Positions 1 through 9,452 of a stretch of DNA of 64,000 nucleotides are shown in pieces. Numbering within the stretch: the stretch's first letter is position 1; each line of letters begins with the position of its first letter. The DNA is from Shimia sp. R10_1. GTDB taxonomy: Bacteria; Pseudomonadota; Alphaproteobacteria; Rhodobacterales; Rhodobacteraceae. Where the stretch lies: assembly GCF_017744095.1 (NCBI RefSeq), contig NZ_JAGHQX010000002.1, positions 310,001 through 374,000 on the forward strand. The letters are read 5' to 3'. The notes under the pieces were generated by a model, which had not been told where the DNA came from, did not search any database, and saw nothing but the letters and a program-made list of their open reading frames with translations. The position numbers and the translations under genes were made by a program.

Positions 1-1
1 C

Positions 2-361
2 CGCTATGACGGCGCAGAGATCGGCCTCTATCGCCTCAATCAGGATGACAAAGAAACCGTGGTCGGCCTCGGCCCGGCCGCACCACGTGAGTTTGAGCAA
101 ACCATTGCCAGCGCCGAGGTGCTCGCCCCCCTGCAAGAAACGACCCGAGGTGGTGTCCTGCTCCTTGAGGACGGCGTGCCGGGCCTGCGCAACGTGCGTG
201 CGGGCCGCCCCGCTGCCGGCCGCAACTGGATCGGCCTCACACCGCGCGAGGCTTATGAAACGCTCGATGTTGCACGCGCACCTCTGCTGCCAACATGGCT
301 GGTTCTGCTGCTCGCCTCAGGTTTCATTCTCACAGGATGGCTGCGCGAAGGCCGCACCTAG
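2..361 (+). CDS. C-terminal part of a membrane-anchored protein (partial)
   Basis: Only the last 119 codons are present; the gene enters from the left edge in the frame starting at base 2. The visible part is a soluble stretch with many short polar segments, followed by one hydrophobic helix (PTWLVLLLASGFILTGWL) and a basic tail ending REGRT. A long extracytoplasmic domain held by a C-terminal helix is the layout of the large amidotransferase-like membrane proteins that sit in MoxR/DUF58 clusters of Rhodobacterales. That family call is inference from this short tail, because the diagnostic domains lie outside the window. Its stop overlaps by four bases with the stop of the convergent acetyltransferase. 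Confidence 0.6.
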   Translation, partial: RYDGAEIGLYRLNQDDKETVVGLGPAAPREFEQTIASAEVLAPLQETTRGGVLLLEDGVPGLRNVRAGRPAAGRNWIGLTPREAYETLDVARAPLLPTWLVLLLASGFILTGWLREGRT

Positions 362-1290
362 CCGCGACGTGGCAACAGCGCACGCGCTTTGCGCCCTAGG
401 CGGAACAAAAGGCGCGCCTCCCGCGCGGCTTTTGCCTGCGCAGCCTCAAATTTCTGCAACATAGGCAAGCCCAGAGGATCCGCTTCCGGCGCAGGAAAGC
501 TGCGCGGCGCGCTCACTTCGACGCCCAGCCCATGATGCCCTTTGGTGTAGATCTGCACACTCTTGAAAGATTGAGGGGTTTCCGCAATCTCACCCGCAGC
601 TTCACGCGCCTCAATCTCATCCAGCGCGGTTTCAATGTCATCAAAGGCAACACCGGCAAGATCATTGATATCAAACCGCCACCAACGCAGGGCCAGCAGT
701 CGTTCAATCACTGCGCGGTCAAAGCGAAACCGCAGGTGTTGCGCGGGAAGCCCCGCCACAATCGCATAGGGCGGCACATCCTTGGTGACAAAGGCATTGC
801 CAGACACAACCGCCCCATGGCCGATCTTCACCCCCCGTCGAATGGTCGCCCCGCCACCAATCCAGACATCATGCCCAATGGTCACATGCCCCTGCGCACC
901 GGTGTTGTTTTTGGCAGTGCGTGCCACACGGCGGCGTTTGGTGGCTTCTTTTTCGGGCGGATAGAACTTGAACTGCTCATAGGTGTACTGACTTGGCGAG
1001 GTCGACAGCCAGTTGGTGGGGTGCTCGCCTTCGCCAATCGTCACGCCAGGGCCAATGCTGCAATAGCGCCCGATCCGATCCACATAACGCACAATCCCCG
1101 TGCGCAGATAGGAATACATCCCGATCTCAAGATTTTGATAGTAAAACGCTGGCGCATTGTTCAGCTGACTGGGCGCCTCAAACCGCACGTGCAGATGTTT
1201 GCCCCGCGTATCAATCCCCTGCACAACACGCAGCCCCTGCGGCGTCAGCTCCCCAAACGGGCGAAATTCAGAGGGTTTGATGTTGGCCAC
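358..1290 (-). CDS. CatB-like hexapeptide-repeat acetyltransferase
   Basis: This 310-residue protein carries a left-handed beta-helix in its middle. Hexapeptide turns run from about residue 55 (GMYSYLRTGIVRYVDRIG) and again around residues 136-175 (VTIGHDVWIGGGATIRRG, then GAVVSGNAFVTKDVPPYAIV). The end of that second block, with the PxxxVxGxPA-type motif AIVAGLPAQHLR, is typical of the xenobiotic/CatB acetyltransferases that move an acetyl group from acetyl-CoA to a sugar or other hydroxyl. The tail after residue 240 is longer than in CatB and has no recognised domain. The start is GTG, because an in-frame TAA lies six codons upstream and no ATG occurs early. Natural substrate is unknown; a surface-polysaccharide sugar is a reasonable guess. 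Confidence 0.8.
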   Translation of the reverse strand: MANIKPSEFRPFGELTPQGLRVVQGIDTRGKHLHVRFEAPSQLNNAPAFYYQNLEIGMYSYLRTGIVRYVDRIGRYCSIGPGVTIGEGEHPTNWLSTSPSQYTYEQFKFYPPEKEATKRRRVARTAKNNTGAQGHVTIGHDVWIGGGATIRRGVKIGHGAVVSGNAFVTKDVPPYAIVAGLPAQHLRFRFDRAVIERLLALRWWRFDINDLAGVAFDDIETALDEIEAREAAGEIAETPQSFKSVQIYTKGHHGLGVEVSAPRSFPAPEADPLGLPMLQKFEAAQAKAAREARLLFRLGRKARALLPRRG

Positions 1291-1489
1291 CTGTAGAAAG
1301 CTCTCTTAGCAAAGGTCGCCCCATTTATCGCACAGCCCAGTTAAGGATGCGTTTACCACAAAACGCGCACCAAATGGGCCGCCAAACGCTCAGCCTGAGT
1401 GCAATTGCCAAAAACAGGTTCCTTCACCCTCTGTGGCACGCTAGAACGCCAGTGATTGAGGCGTTTAATCCCACTGGAGCAAGAAGATC

Positions 1490-3007
1490 ATGGCACCCAA
1501 GCCCGTTGTTTTGTGCATTTTGGACGGCTGGGGCCTGTCTGAGCAAACCGAAGCCAACGCGCCATTTCTGGCCAACACGCCAAATTTTGATGCCATGATG
1601 GCCGATGGCCCCCATGCCACACTGATCACCCACGGCCCGGATGTGGGCCTGCCAAGCGGGCAGATGGGCAATTCAGAGGTCGGCCACACCAACATCGGCG
1701 CAGGTCGCGTGGTGGCCATGGATCTCGGCCAGATCGATCTGGCGATTGAGGACGGCTCTTTCTTTGAAAACGCTGCTTTGCAGGCCTTTATCGCAACGCT
1801 GAAACAGACCGGCGGTACGGCGCATCTGATGGGCGTGGTCTCTGATGGCGGTGTGCACGGTCACATCACTCATGTGATCGCGGCGATCAAGGCGATCACA
1901 GACGCAGGCGTGCCCGTGGTGCTGCACGCGGTCACAGATGGTCGTGACGTCGCGCCAAAATCAGCGCTGACCTATATCGACACGCTCATGGCAAACCTGC
2001 CCGAGGGCGCCTCCGTCGGCACCGTCACCGGGCGCTACTATGCGATGGACCGCGACAACCGCTGGGAACGTGTGTCTCAGGCCTTCACCGCATGGACAAC
2101 TGGCACCGCGGCCCACAGCGCTGCAGATGCCAGATCCGCGGTGGAAGCCGCCTACGCCCGCGACGAAAGCGATGAATTCATCGCCGCCACTGTGGTTGAC
2201 GGCTACACCGGTGCCAAAGATGGCGACGGCTTCTTCTGTCTCAACTTCCGTGCTGACCGCGCGCGCGAAATCCTCGCAGCCTTGGCGCAGCCTGACTTCA
2301 CCGATTTTGACGCATCTGCCCGCCCAAACTGGGCGACCGTACTGGGCATGGTCGACTATTCTGAGGCCCACAACGCCTATATGACCACCGCCTATCCCAA
2401 ACAGGATATCAAAAACACGCTGGGCGAATGGGTCGCCAAACACGGCAAAACGCAGTTTCGCCTCGCCGAAACCGAGAAATACCCGCATGTGACCTTCTTC
2501 CTCAATGGGGGTGAAGAAACCCCCTCTGAAGGCGAAGACCGCTTCATGCCCAAGTCCCCCAAGGTTGCCACCTACGACCTGCAGCCGGAAATGAGCGCAG
2601 ATGAGGTGACCGAGAAATTCGTGGCCGCGATTGAGCATGGCTATGACCTCATCGTCACCAATTTTGCCAACCCCGATATGGTCGGCCACACCGGCAGCCT
2701 TGAGGCCGCGATGGCCGCCTGCGAAGCAGTGGACAACGGGCTTGGCAAAGTGCGCGCCGCACTTGAAGCCGCTGGCGGCACCATGATTGTCACCGCCGAT
2801 CATGGCAACTGCGAAGTGATGGTGGATCCCGAAACCGGCGGACCACACACCGCCCACACCACCAATCTGGTGCCTGTGGTTCTGGTCAATGGCCCAGAGG
2901 GTACCAAACTGCGCGATGGCCGTCTGGCCGATCTCGCCCCAACGCTGCTGCAGCTGATGGATCTGGATCAACCGTCTGAGATGACTGGGGAGAGCCTGAT
3001 CTCTTGA
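1490..3007 (+). CDS. gpmI: 2,3-bisphosphoglycerate-independent phosphoglycerate mutase
   Basis: The 505-residue product is full length for the cofactor-independent mutase, which interconverts 3- and 2-phosphoglycerate in glycolysis and gluconeogenesis. The alkaline-phosphatase-fold metal site is visible: Asp12 in ILDGWG, the phospho-acceptor Ser62 in GQMGNSEVGHTNIG, and the C-terminal metal motifs TNFANPDMVGHTG and TADHGNCE. The start ATG follows a purine-rich site (GGAGCAAGAAG). The stop TGA overlaps the TTG start of the next gene, so it is probably co-transcribed with the EnvC-like and ctpA genes, an order common in Rhodobacterales. Confidence 0.97.
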   Translation: MAPKPVVLCILDGWGLSEQTEANAPFLANTPNFDAMMADGPHATLITHGPDVGLPSGQMGNSEVGHTNIGAGRVVAMDLGQIDLAIEDGSFFENAALQAFIATLKQTGGTAHLMGVVSDGGVHGHITHVIAAIKAITDAGVPVVLHAVTDGRDVAPKSALTYIDTLMANLPEGASVGTVTGRYYAMDRDNRWERVSQAFTAWTTGTAAHSAADARSAVEAAYARDESDEFIAATVVDGYTGAKDGDGFFCLNFRADRAREILAALAQPDFTDFDASARPNWATVLGMVDYSEAHNAYMTTAYPKQDIKNTLGEWVAKHGKTQFRLAETEKYPHVTFFLNGGEETPSEGEDRFMPKSPKVATYDLQPEMSADEVTEKFVAAIEHGYDLIVTNFANPDMVGHTGSLEAAMAACEAVDNGLGKVRAALEAAGGTMIVTADHGNCEVMVDPETGGPHTAHTTNLVPVVLVNGPEGTKLRDGRLADLAPTLLQLMDLDQPSEMTGESLIS

Positions 3008-4149
3008 GACACCTCCGCACCCTTCTGGCTGTGCTTGGCCTCAGTCTTGCGGCGTCGTTGACGCATGCAGAGACCAATCCCGCAGAGGCCGCACGCCAGG
3101 CAGCGTTGCAACTGGAAGAGGCCTCCGTCGCCCTGGCGCAGGCCAAAACCAGCCGTGACCGGGTCAAATCCCTCACATCTGTGGTGCAAGCCTACGAAAC
3201 CGGTCTTACGGCCCTGCGCGCGGGGCTGCGACGCGCCTCCATTCGCGAGGCACAGCTTGCACGACAGCTCAAGGCACAAGAGGTCGAAATCGCAAGCCTG
3301 CTCGGCGTGCTCCAGTCCATGTCAAAAGGCCCAGCACCAGTGATTTTGGTGCATCCCGGTGGCCCTATGGGCACAGCGCGCTCAGGCATGATCATTGCCG
3401 ATGTCGCGCCCGCTCTTGAAGCCAAAGCCGCACAGGTGCGCCGCGACCTCGAAGAAGTCTCCATTCTGCGCAGCCTGCAGGAGGGCGCCGCAGAAACCCT
3501 TCAGAATGGCCTGACCGGCGCACAAGATGCGCGCACTGCATTGTCCAAGGCCATTGCAGACCGCAAAGATCCGCCACTCCGCTTCACCGAAGATCCTGTG
3601 CAGACCGCATTGCTGATTGCGTCCACCGAAACGCTTGAAGGCTTTGCCAGCGCTTTGGTGGATCTGCAGGTCGAAGGGCTGCAGGAAATCCATCTGCCTG
3701 ACGTGCGCGACCGCAAAGGCGCGCTGTCCTTGCCTGTCGCCGCAACCGTTCTGCGCCGCTCGGGAGAGGCCGACGCAGCCGGCATTCGCCGCCCCGGGCT
3801 GGTGCTGGCAACACGCCCCGCCGCTCTGGTGGTCAGCCCGACCCCGGCGACAATTCGCTATCGCGGTCCATTCCTGAATTTCGGGAACGTGATGATCCTT
3901 GAGCCGCAGCCGGGTGTACTCTTCATATTCGCAGGTCTTGCACAGGTGTTTGGCGATGTGGGTCAGGTGCTGTCCGAAGGCGCACCTGTGGGCTTGATGG
4001 GAGGAAATGAATTGGAAACCGGTGCAATTCTCTCACAGTCTGGTGATGACGCTGGCAATGCACGGCCAGAAACGCTCTATATAGAAGTCAGAGAGGGCAA
4101 GGCGCCCGTGGACCCGGAAACGTGGTTCCAAACGAATGAGGATGGATAA
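3004..4149 (+). CDS. EnvC-like murein hydrolase activator (degenerate LytM/M23)
   Basis: The 381-residue protein begins with a signal peptide (about residues 1-22, ending SLTHA). A long alpha-helical, probably coiled-coil segment covers roughly residues 25-105, and the C-terminal 120 residues form a LytM/M23-like fold (RYRGPFLNFGNVMILEPQPG to PVGLMGG). The zinc ligands of active M23 peptidases (HxxxD and HxH) are absent from this region, which is what EnvC-type activators show: they switch on periplasmic amidases rather than cut peptidoglycan. It starts with TTG overlapping the gpmI stop, and ends three bases before ctpA. The role in cell separation is inferred from the family. Confidence 0.85.
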   Translation: MRHLRTLLAVLGLSLAASLTHAETNPAEAARQAALQLEEASVALAQAKTSRDRVKSLTSVVQAYETGLTALRAGLRRASIREAQLARQLKAQEVEIASLLGVLQSMSKGPAPVILVHPGGPMGTARSGMIIADVAPALEAKAAQVRRDLEEVSILRSLQEGAAETLQNGLTGAQDARTALSKAIADRKDPPLRFTEDPVQTALLIASTETLEGFASALVDLQVEGLQEIHLPDVRDRKGALSLPVAATVLRRSGEADAAGIRRPGLVLATRPAALVVSPTPATIRYRGPFLNFGNVMILEPQPGVLFIFAGLAQVFGDVGQVLSEGAPVGLMGGNELETGAILSQSGDDAGNARPETLYIEVREGKAPVDPETWFQTNEDG

Positions 4150-4152
4150 GCA

Positions 4153-5487
4153 ATGAAGAAGTTCGTCGCCGCCGCGACAGGAGGAATCCTGGCGGGGCTA
4201 TTGGTCACCACTCAAGTGGCTGGTCCGCTCCTAGCGCAAGAAACCGAACGCAAGACCAACGTCTATGAACAGCTTGACCTGTTTGGTGACATCTTTGAAC
4301 GCATCCGCATTCAATATGTCGAAGAGGTGGACGAAGCCGACCTGATCGAAGCGGCCATCAACGGCATGCTGACCTCGCTTGACCCACACTCAAGCTATCT
4401 GTCCCCCGATGACGCCAACGACATGCGCGTGCAGACACGGGGCGAATTTGGCGGACTCGGCATCGAAGTCACGCAGGAAGAGGGCTTCGTCAAAGTTGTC
4501 TCTCCGATTGATGACACCCCGGCGGCCTCTGCTGGTATTGAGGCAGGCGATTTCATCACCCATGTGGATGGCGAAAGCGTTCTGGGCCTGAACCTCGACG
4601 AAGCCGTAGAAAAGATGCGTGGCCCGGTGGGCAGCGAGATCGTGATCACCGTGGTGCGCGAAGGCGAGCCGGAACCGTTTGACGTGACCATCATCCGCGA
4701 CACCATCAAGCTCACCGCCGTACGCTCCCGCACGGAGGGCGACAGCGTTGTGCTGCGTGTCACCACATTCAACGACCAGACCACACCAAACCTTGAGAGC
4801 GGTTTTGCAAAACAGGTCGAAGAACTCGGCGGCATAGACAACGTCAATGGCATCGTGCTCGATCTGCGCAACAACCCCGGTGGTCTGCTGACACAAGCGA
4901 TAAGTGTCTCTGACAGCTTCCTTGAAAAGGGCGAGATTGTCTCCACACGTGGCCGCAACCCGCAGGATGGCGAACGCTACAACGCCACCCCAGGCGATCT
5001 GGCCGAAGGCAAGCCGCTTGTGGTGCTGATCAACGGCGGCTCTGCCTCGGCATCTGAGATTGTGGCTGGCGCGCTGCAAGATCACCGCCGCGCCATCGTT
5101 GTGGGCACCAAGAGCTTTGGTAAAGGGTCTGTGCAAACCGTCATGCCTCTGCGCGGCGAAGGCGCGATGCGTCTCACCACGGCGCGCTACTACACCCCTT
5201 CAGGCCGCTCCATTCAGGCCCTCGGCGTCAGCCCGGACATCGTGGTTGAACAGCCACGCCGAGCCCCTGAAACCGAGGAGGAAGAGGAGAACGCCCGCAA
5301 TATCCGCAGCGAAGCGGATCTGCGCGGCAGCCTCAACAATGACAGCCTGACCGAGGATGAGCGTCGCCAAATCGAAGAAGACCGCGAAAAGGCTGAAGCA
5401 GCGGCCAAGCTGCGCGAAGAGGATTATCAGCTCGCTTACGCGCTCGACATCCTCAAAGGTCTCTCTGCATTGGGACCAAAAGAATAA
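4153..5487 (+). CDS. ctpA: C-terminal processing protease, S41 family
   Basis: The 444-residue protein has an N-terminal signal or anchor segment (residues about 5-28), a PDZ domain near residues 95-180 (GGLGIEVTQEEGFVKVV, then AGIEAGDFITHVDGE), and the S41 catalytic domain. The Ser/Lys dyad is visible in GGSASASEIVAGALQDHRR (the nucleophile is the Ser before Ala-Ser-Glu) and in GTKSFGKGSVQT. The charged tail after residue 370 is rich in Glu and Arg and likely disordered. Periplasmic S41 proteases trim or degrade cell-envelope proteins and peptidoglycan hydrolases, which fits its place behind the EnvC-like gene. A strong terminator follows. Confidence 0.96.
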   Translation: MKKFVAAATGGILAGLLVTTQVAGPLLAQETERKTNVYEQLDLFGDIFERIRIQYVEEVDEADLIEAAINGMLTSLDPHSSYLSPDDANDMRVQTRGEFGGLGIEVTQEEGFVKVVSPIDDTPAASAGIEAGDFITHVDGESVLGLNLDEAVEKMRGPVGSEIVITVVREGEPEPFDVTIIRDTIKLTAVRSRTEGDSVVLRVTTFNDQTTPNLESGFAKQVEELGGIDNVNGIVLDLRNNPGGLLTQAISVSDSFLEKGEIVSTRGRNPQDGERYNATPGDLAEGKPLVVLINGGSASASEIVAGALQDHRRAIVVGTKSFGKGSVQTVMPLRGEGAMRLTTARYYTPSGRSIQALGVSPDIVVEQPRRAPETEEEEENARNIRSEADLRGSLNNDSLTEDERRQIEEDREKAEAAAKLREEDYQLAYALDILKGLSALGPKE

Positions 5488-5488
5488 T

Positions 5489-5504
5489 CATCAGACGACT
5501 GATG
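5489..5504. repeat. short perfect inverted repeat after ctpA
   Basis: CATCAG and CTGATG flank a four-base loop two bases after the ctpA stop and just before the terminator. It could protect the 3' end of the transcript or be a chance palindrome. Confidence 0.4.
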
Positions 5505-5511
5505 AAACAAA

Positions 5512-5541
5512 AAAGGGCGCTGATCTTTCAGCGCCCTTTGT
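5512..5541. terminator. Rho-independent terminator between ctpA and the chemoreceptor
   Basis: Twelve-base perfect arms (AAAGGGCGCTGA and TCAGCGCCCTTT) flank the loop TCTT. A-rich and T-rich edges allow it to act on both strands, ending the gpmI-ctpA transcript and the convergent chemoreceptor transcript. Confidence 0.85.
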
Positions 5542-5563
5542 CATTTCCATGGACTGCCCGCGG

Positions 5564-8212
5564 TCACTCCGCGGCCCATTGCGATCCATCGTCCTGCTGG
5601 GCAAGCTCATCCAGGGCGTCCTGCGCGTCCGAAACTGCAAAATGCGCCATCAAACCAGAGAGCTTCTCTGCGTTCTGACTCAACAGTTGCCCCGCTGCGC
5701 TTGTTTCTTCCACCATCACTGCGTTTTGCTGCGTCACTTGATCAAGATGCGCAACAGACTTGTTTGCTTCCTCCAGCCCGCTGGCCTGCTCCGCAGAAGA
5801 CTGGGCGATATTGCTCACCAAGCCGGAAATATGCCCAACACGATCAGAAATGCTGCGCAGGGCCTCACCGGTCTTGGCAACCAGTTCAACACCATGTTCC
5901 ACCTGCTGCGTGCTCTTGGAAATCAACGCTTTGATTTCGCTTGCTGAGTCTGTCGTGCGATGTGACAAACTCCGCACCTCAGAGGCCACCACCGCGAACC
6001 CCCGCCCCGCATCGCCAGCGCGCGCCGCCTCAACACCCGCATTCAGCGCCAAGAGGTTCGTCTGGAAGGCAATATCATCAATCACACCAATGATCTGTGC
6101 GATCTGCGACGAACTGGCCTCGATGTCCTGCATCGCGCGCACGGCACTTTCCACAACCAAGCGGCTTTCTGCGGTTTCTTCACTGGCATTTTCCGTGGTG
6201 GAGGCTGCATCCTGTGAGCCATCAGCGGCCGATTTCACACTGTTGGTCAGCACTTCAATCGACGATGCGGTCTCTTCCAGGGTCGCGGCCTGGCTCTCCG
6301 TGCGATGGGCCAGATCATCCGAGGCCTGACTGATTTCCGCAGAGCCATTGCGAATAGATTCCGCAACACTCACAACTTCCTGCACGGTCTCATTCAGTGT
6401 CTCAGCCGCTGTGTTGAAGTCATCCTTCAATTTGGCGTAGCCCTCTGTCAGCTCCGCTTCAATCCGGTAGCTCAAATCCCCTTCAGAAAGCTTGGCCAAA
6501 CCCGTGCCAATCGCATCCACCGCAGCCATCTGTTCAGCCCGGCTCTTCTCCCGCTCCGCATCCGCGACACGCGCGTTTTCTTCCTTTTCCACCAGACCAT
6601 CACGGAAAACCTTCAGCGCAGTAGCAATCCGCGCAATCTCATCGCTGGCCCGCTCAAATCCTGCCACCGGGCTCATATCACCCTGCGACAAGCGTTCGGT
6701 TGTCTTGCTGATCCCATCCAAGGGCCGAATGATCAGGAAATGGGTCAACAGCAATGCCACGCCGATCAGGGCAAGCGCCGCCCATCCCATAAGTTTGAGA
6801 TGCTCTTTGACTGTTGAGGCATCCCCAGCCAGCGCCACCGCCTGCGTTGTGATCGTCTCCTGACTGTCGAGCCCCAGCATCGACGCCTGTCCCGCAATTT
6901 TGAGCACCGCATTCACAGTGGCATGCGCAGCGTCACTCGCGGCTTCATCCGCCTGAATGGACTTGATGCGCAGCGCTGCGAGGCCTTCTCCCGGCACTGC
7001 AATTGCCGTGATCTTGTCAATTCTCTCGGCAATGCTGCCATCGCCAAAATCGCGATAGGACGCAAGCTTGCCCGCAGCGGCAGCCATGGTTTTCTCTTTA
7101 CCCAGCGCATCCTCAACTGTGTGCGCCGTCACAACTTTCAAAGCTTCACTTTGAAACACGCCAAGCGACGAATTGATCTCCAAGAGTGCGTTGATAAACG
7201 CAACTTCATTGTCCAACAGCCCCTGAATGGCATCCCGGTTGCCGGTGGCAGCATCATCCGCCGCAATGGTCAGCTCAAACAGCATATCATCCACGGCGCT
7301 CACCAAGATCGCATCCGCACGCTGCCGAATGGACAGCACTTCGTCACGCGGCACCCCACGCCCGATCAGGCCCGCAGAAATCGCTTTCAGCAGCCCATCT
7401 GAAACCTCTTGCAGTGACTCCGCAACCGGCGCACCCGCTTCAAATCCTGTCAAAGTCGCAAGCGCCTCTTTCAAACGGTTGTGAGAAGAAATGCCAAGGT
7501 CGGAAAGGATCGAACGCATGGCGCGATCCTTGGAGGTTGACATGGCCAAGGACACCCCGGTCAGAAAGTTGATCTCTGCACGTGTGTCCAGCAACGCCTG
7601 CAGCGTCGCAAAGCGCGTGTCGACAAGATCCAGCAGCGTGGCATCAATCGATGCCATCGTATCTTCGCCCTGAATCACGATATCAAAATACGCATCGTCA
7701 GCAATTTCCAGCAACGCGCCGGTCAACTCCGCACCTGCTTGCTGCAACGCCTCGATCATCATGTTGGATTGTTCTGTATGCGCAAACGCTGATGTGCGCG
7801 CGGTGATCGAAGACTTCAGCCTTTGCAAAACTTGCGCAAGATCCGCCTCAAAGCCCGCTTTTGTCTCCTCCGGAAGCGCGCCCACAGCTTGGGTCAACTC
7901 ATCGCCCGACTTTTGCACCTTTTGTGCCGCTTCTCCAAGCTCCGCAGCCGTGTTGGCAACCAACACTGCAATCATCGCATCTTTGGTATGGCTCGCAGAC
8001 ATGATCAGCGCGTTACTTTGTGCCAGCTGCGGCAAATCGCTGTCAGTCATCTGACGCACACTCTGATCAACGCGGTCAAACGACTGATAGTTCACATAAC
8101 CTGCCCCAAAGGCGACAGCCATAAGCGTGAGCAAAAGAAACGTGATTTTGCCGCGAATGCTCGACAGAACATTCAGCTTGCGCAGGATTTGAAACCACCT
8201 TGAACGGAGCAT
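5564..8212 (-). CDS. methyl-accepting chemotaxis protein with a long periplasmic helical sensor
   Basis: The 882-residue receptor has a first membrane helix near residues 22-44, a large, almost wholly alpha-helical periplasmic region of about 430 residues, and a second helix near residues 475-497 (ALALIGVALLLTHFLII). HAMP-type segments follow (IIRPLDGISKTTERLSQG, and a second near GLAKLSEGDLSYRI), then the conserved signalling hairpin (DIAFQTNLLALNAGVEAARA). The sensor is far longer than a single four-helix bundle and resembles the stacked bundles of TorS- or HBM-type receptors; that is inference. It ends with an acidic linker and QWAAE, a possible tether pentapeptide. A Shine-Dalgarno GAGGT precedes the ATG. 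It lies directly downstream of a lone binding-protein gene. Confidence 0.93.
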   Translation of the reverse strand: MLRSRWFQILRKLNVLSSIRGKITFLLLTLMAVAFGAGYVNYQSFDRVDQSVRQMTDSDLPQLAQSNALIMSASHTKDAMIAVLVANTAAELGEAAQKVQKSGDELTQAVGALPEETKAGFEADLAQVLQRLKSSITARTSAFAHTEQSNMMIEALQQAGAELTGALLEIADDAYFDIVIQGEDTMASIDATLLDLVDTRFATLQALLDTRAEINFLTGVSLAMSTSKDRAMRSILSDLGISSHNRLKEALATLTGFEAGAPVAESLQEVSDGLLKAISAGLIGRGVPRDEVLSIRQRADAILVSAVDDMLFELTIAADDAATGNRDAIQGLLDNEVAFINALLEINSSLGVFQSEALKVVTAHTVEDALGKEKTMAAAAGKLASYRDFGDGSIAERIDKITAIAVPGEGLAALRIKSIQADEAASDAAHATVNAVLKIAGQASMLGLDSQETITTQAVALAGDASTVKEHLKLMGWAALALIGVALLLTHFLIIRPLDGISKTTERLSQGDMSPVAGFERASDEIARIATALKVFRDGLVEKEENARVADAEREKSRAEQMAAVDAIGTGLAKLSEGDLSYRIEAELTEGYAKLKDDFNTAAETLNETVQEVVSVAESIRNGSAEISQASDDLAHRTESQAATLEETASSIEVLTNSVKSAADGSQDAASTTENASEETAESRLVVESAVRAMQDIEASSSQIAQIIGVIDDIAFQTNLLALNAGVEAARAGDAGRGFAVVASEVRSLSHRTTDSASEIKALISKSTQQVEHGVELVAKTGEALRSISDRVGHISGLVSNIAQSSAEQASGLEEANKSVAHLDQVTQQNAVMVEETSAAGQLLSQNAEKLSGLMAHFAVSDAQDALDELAQQDDGSQWAAE

Positions 8213-8241
8213 GGGTGTACCTCTGGAATTCTTTGGCTAAG

Positions 8242-8266
8242 TGCCCCGCCCATTACAGGCGGGGCA
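8242..8266 (-). terminator. probable terminator of the binding-protein gene
   Basis: TGCCCCGCC and GGCGGGGCA form a nine-base perfect stem around a seven-base loop, 26 bases after the binding-protein stop. The run after the stem on the minus strand is only CTTAG, so it may attenuate rather than fully stop transcription into the chemoreceptor gene. Confidence 0.5.
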
Positions 8267-8291
8267 ATTTGGCGGGTGTCAGTGGCTGTCT

Positions 8292-9452
8292 TCAGGAACC
8301 GCCTGCGGAAACGATGGGCGTAAAGCTGCCATCGGCTGCGATACGTGTCAGGAAAACATCATCCATGCCCTGATTGTCATCGGCCCCAAACATCATGGTC
8401 ACGCCGCCAAGATCGACGGCCTCTAGACCGCCCATGGCAGACAGAAAGCTCTCACGCGTCAGCGATTTGCCCGCTGCATTCAGACCTTCAATCGCCAAAC
8501 GCCCAACCATGTAGCCTTCGAGGGTCACGAAGCCCGGCTTTGCTTCCGCATCAACCGCGGCCAAGGCTTCAGTGTACTGCGCCACAACTGGAATGGAGGC
8601 ATCCCATGGGAATGGCACCACTTGGCTAATGATGACCCCTTCACCATCGGCCCCAAGTTCATTGGCAAGCGCAGAGGAGCCGACAAAAGAGATATTCACA
8701 AACTCCGCGTCGATTTTCATCTTCCGGGCCAGCTTGATAAACTCGGCAACAGGCTTGAACGCCCCAACCATGACAACGGCATCTGGTTTTGCTTTGCGGA
8801 TCGACAGCAGGGCTTTTTTCACGGCAACAGTGTTGCGGGTGTAGGTGCCTTCCGCCGCAAGGCTCATGCCACGCTTTTCAAGCGCTGCGTTCACACCAGA
8901 AAGCCCCACACGGCCAAAGCCGTCGTCCTGATAAAGGATTGCGATGTTCTGGAGCCCCTGCTGATCGACCAGATATTCAATCCACGCTTCTGTTTCAGCG
9001 GCATATGTTGCACGCACATTGAAGATGTTGCCGTGGCTCGCATCCCGCAGAAAGCCTGCGCCGGTGAATGGGCCAATGAAAGGCATGTTGGCTTCGGTCG
9101 CAATAGGCTGCGTCGCCGATGACGTCGGCGTCCCCACCGAACCGATCAGACCGATATGGTTGCCCCCCTCAACAACTGATTTGACAAGCGTGGCAGAGCG
9201 ATCCGGTTCATAGCCGTCATCCATGCTGTCCAGTTTGAGCATACGACCATGCACACCGCCCGCCGCGTTTGCCTCCTCAAAGGCGGCCATAATTCCAAGC
9301 CGCATGCCAGTCCCAAGCGCAGCCGCAGGACCATCCAGCGCCGCCACCTGTGCAAAGGTCACGCTGGTGTCTGTGATGCCCTGTTCTGCGCTGGCAAACA
9401 TGGGCAATACGGCAAAAGTGGCTGCCGCGAGTATCGTGTTTTTCGAAAACAT
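8292..9452 (-). CDS. periplasmic substrate-binding protein, branched-chain amino acid type
   Basis: The 386-residue protein has a clear signal peptide (residues 1-22, ending MFASA) and a type I periplasmic-binding fold: GTGMRLGIMAAFEEANAAGG near residue 45, GSVGTPTSSATQPIA near 105, and the hinge region around LYQDDGFGRVG. This is the LivJ/HAAT class (binding of amino acids, amides or related small molecules). No permease or ATPase gene accompanies it; the next gene on the same strand is a chemoreceptor. It may therefore deliver ligand to that receptor, or serve a transporter encoded elsewhere. A GGAGA site lies seven bases before the ATG. Confidence 0.9.
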   Translation of the reverse strand: MFSKNTILAAATFAVLPMFASAEQGITDTSVTFAQVAALDGPAAALGTGMRLGIMAAFEEANAAGGVHGRMLKLDSMDDGYEPDRSATLVKSVVEGGNHIGLIGSVGTPTSSATQPIATEANMPFIGPFTGAGFLRDASHGNIFNVRATYAAETEAWIEYLVDQQGLQNIAILYQDDGFGRVGLSGVNAALEKRGMSLAAEGTYTRNTVAVKKALLSIRKAKPDAVVMVGAFKPVAEFIKLARKMKIDAEFVNISFVGSSALANELGADGEGVIISQVVPFPWDASIPVVAQYTEALAAVDAEAKPGFVTLEGYMVGRLAIEGLNAAGKSLTRESFLSAMGGLEAVDLGGVTMMFGADDNQGMDDVFLTRIAADGSFTPIVSAGGS

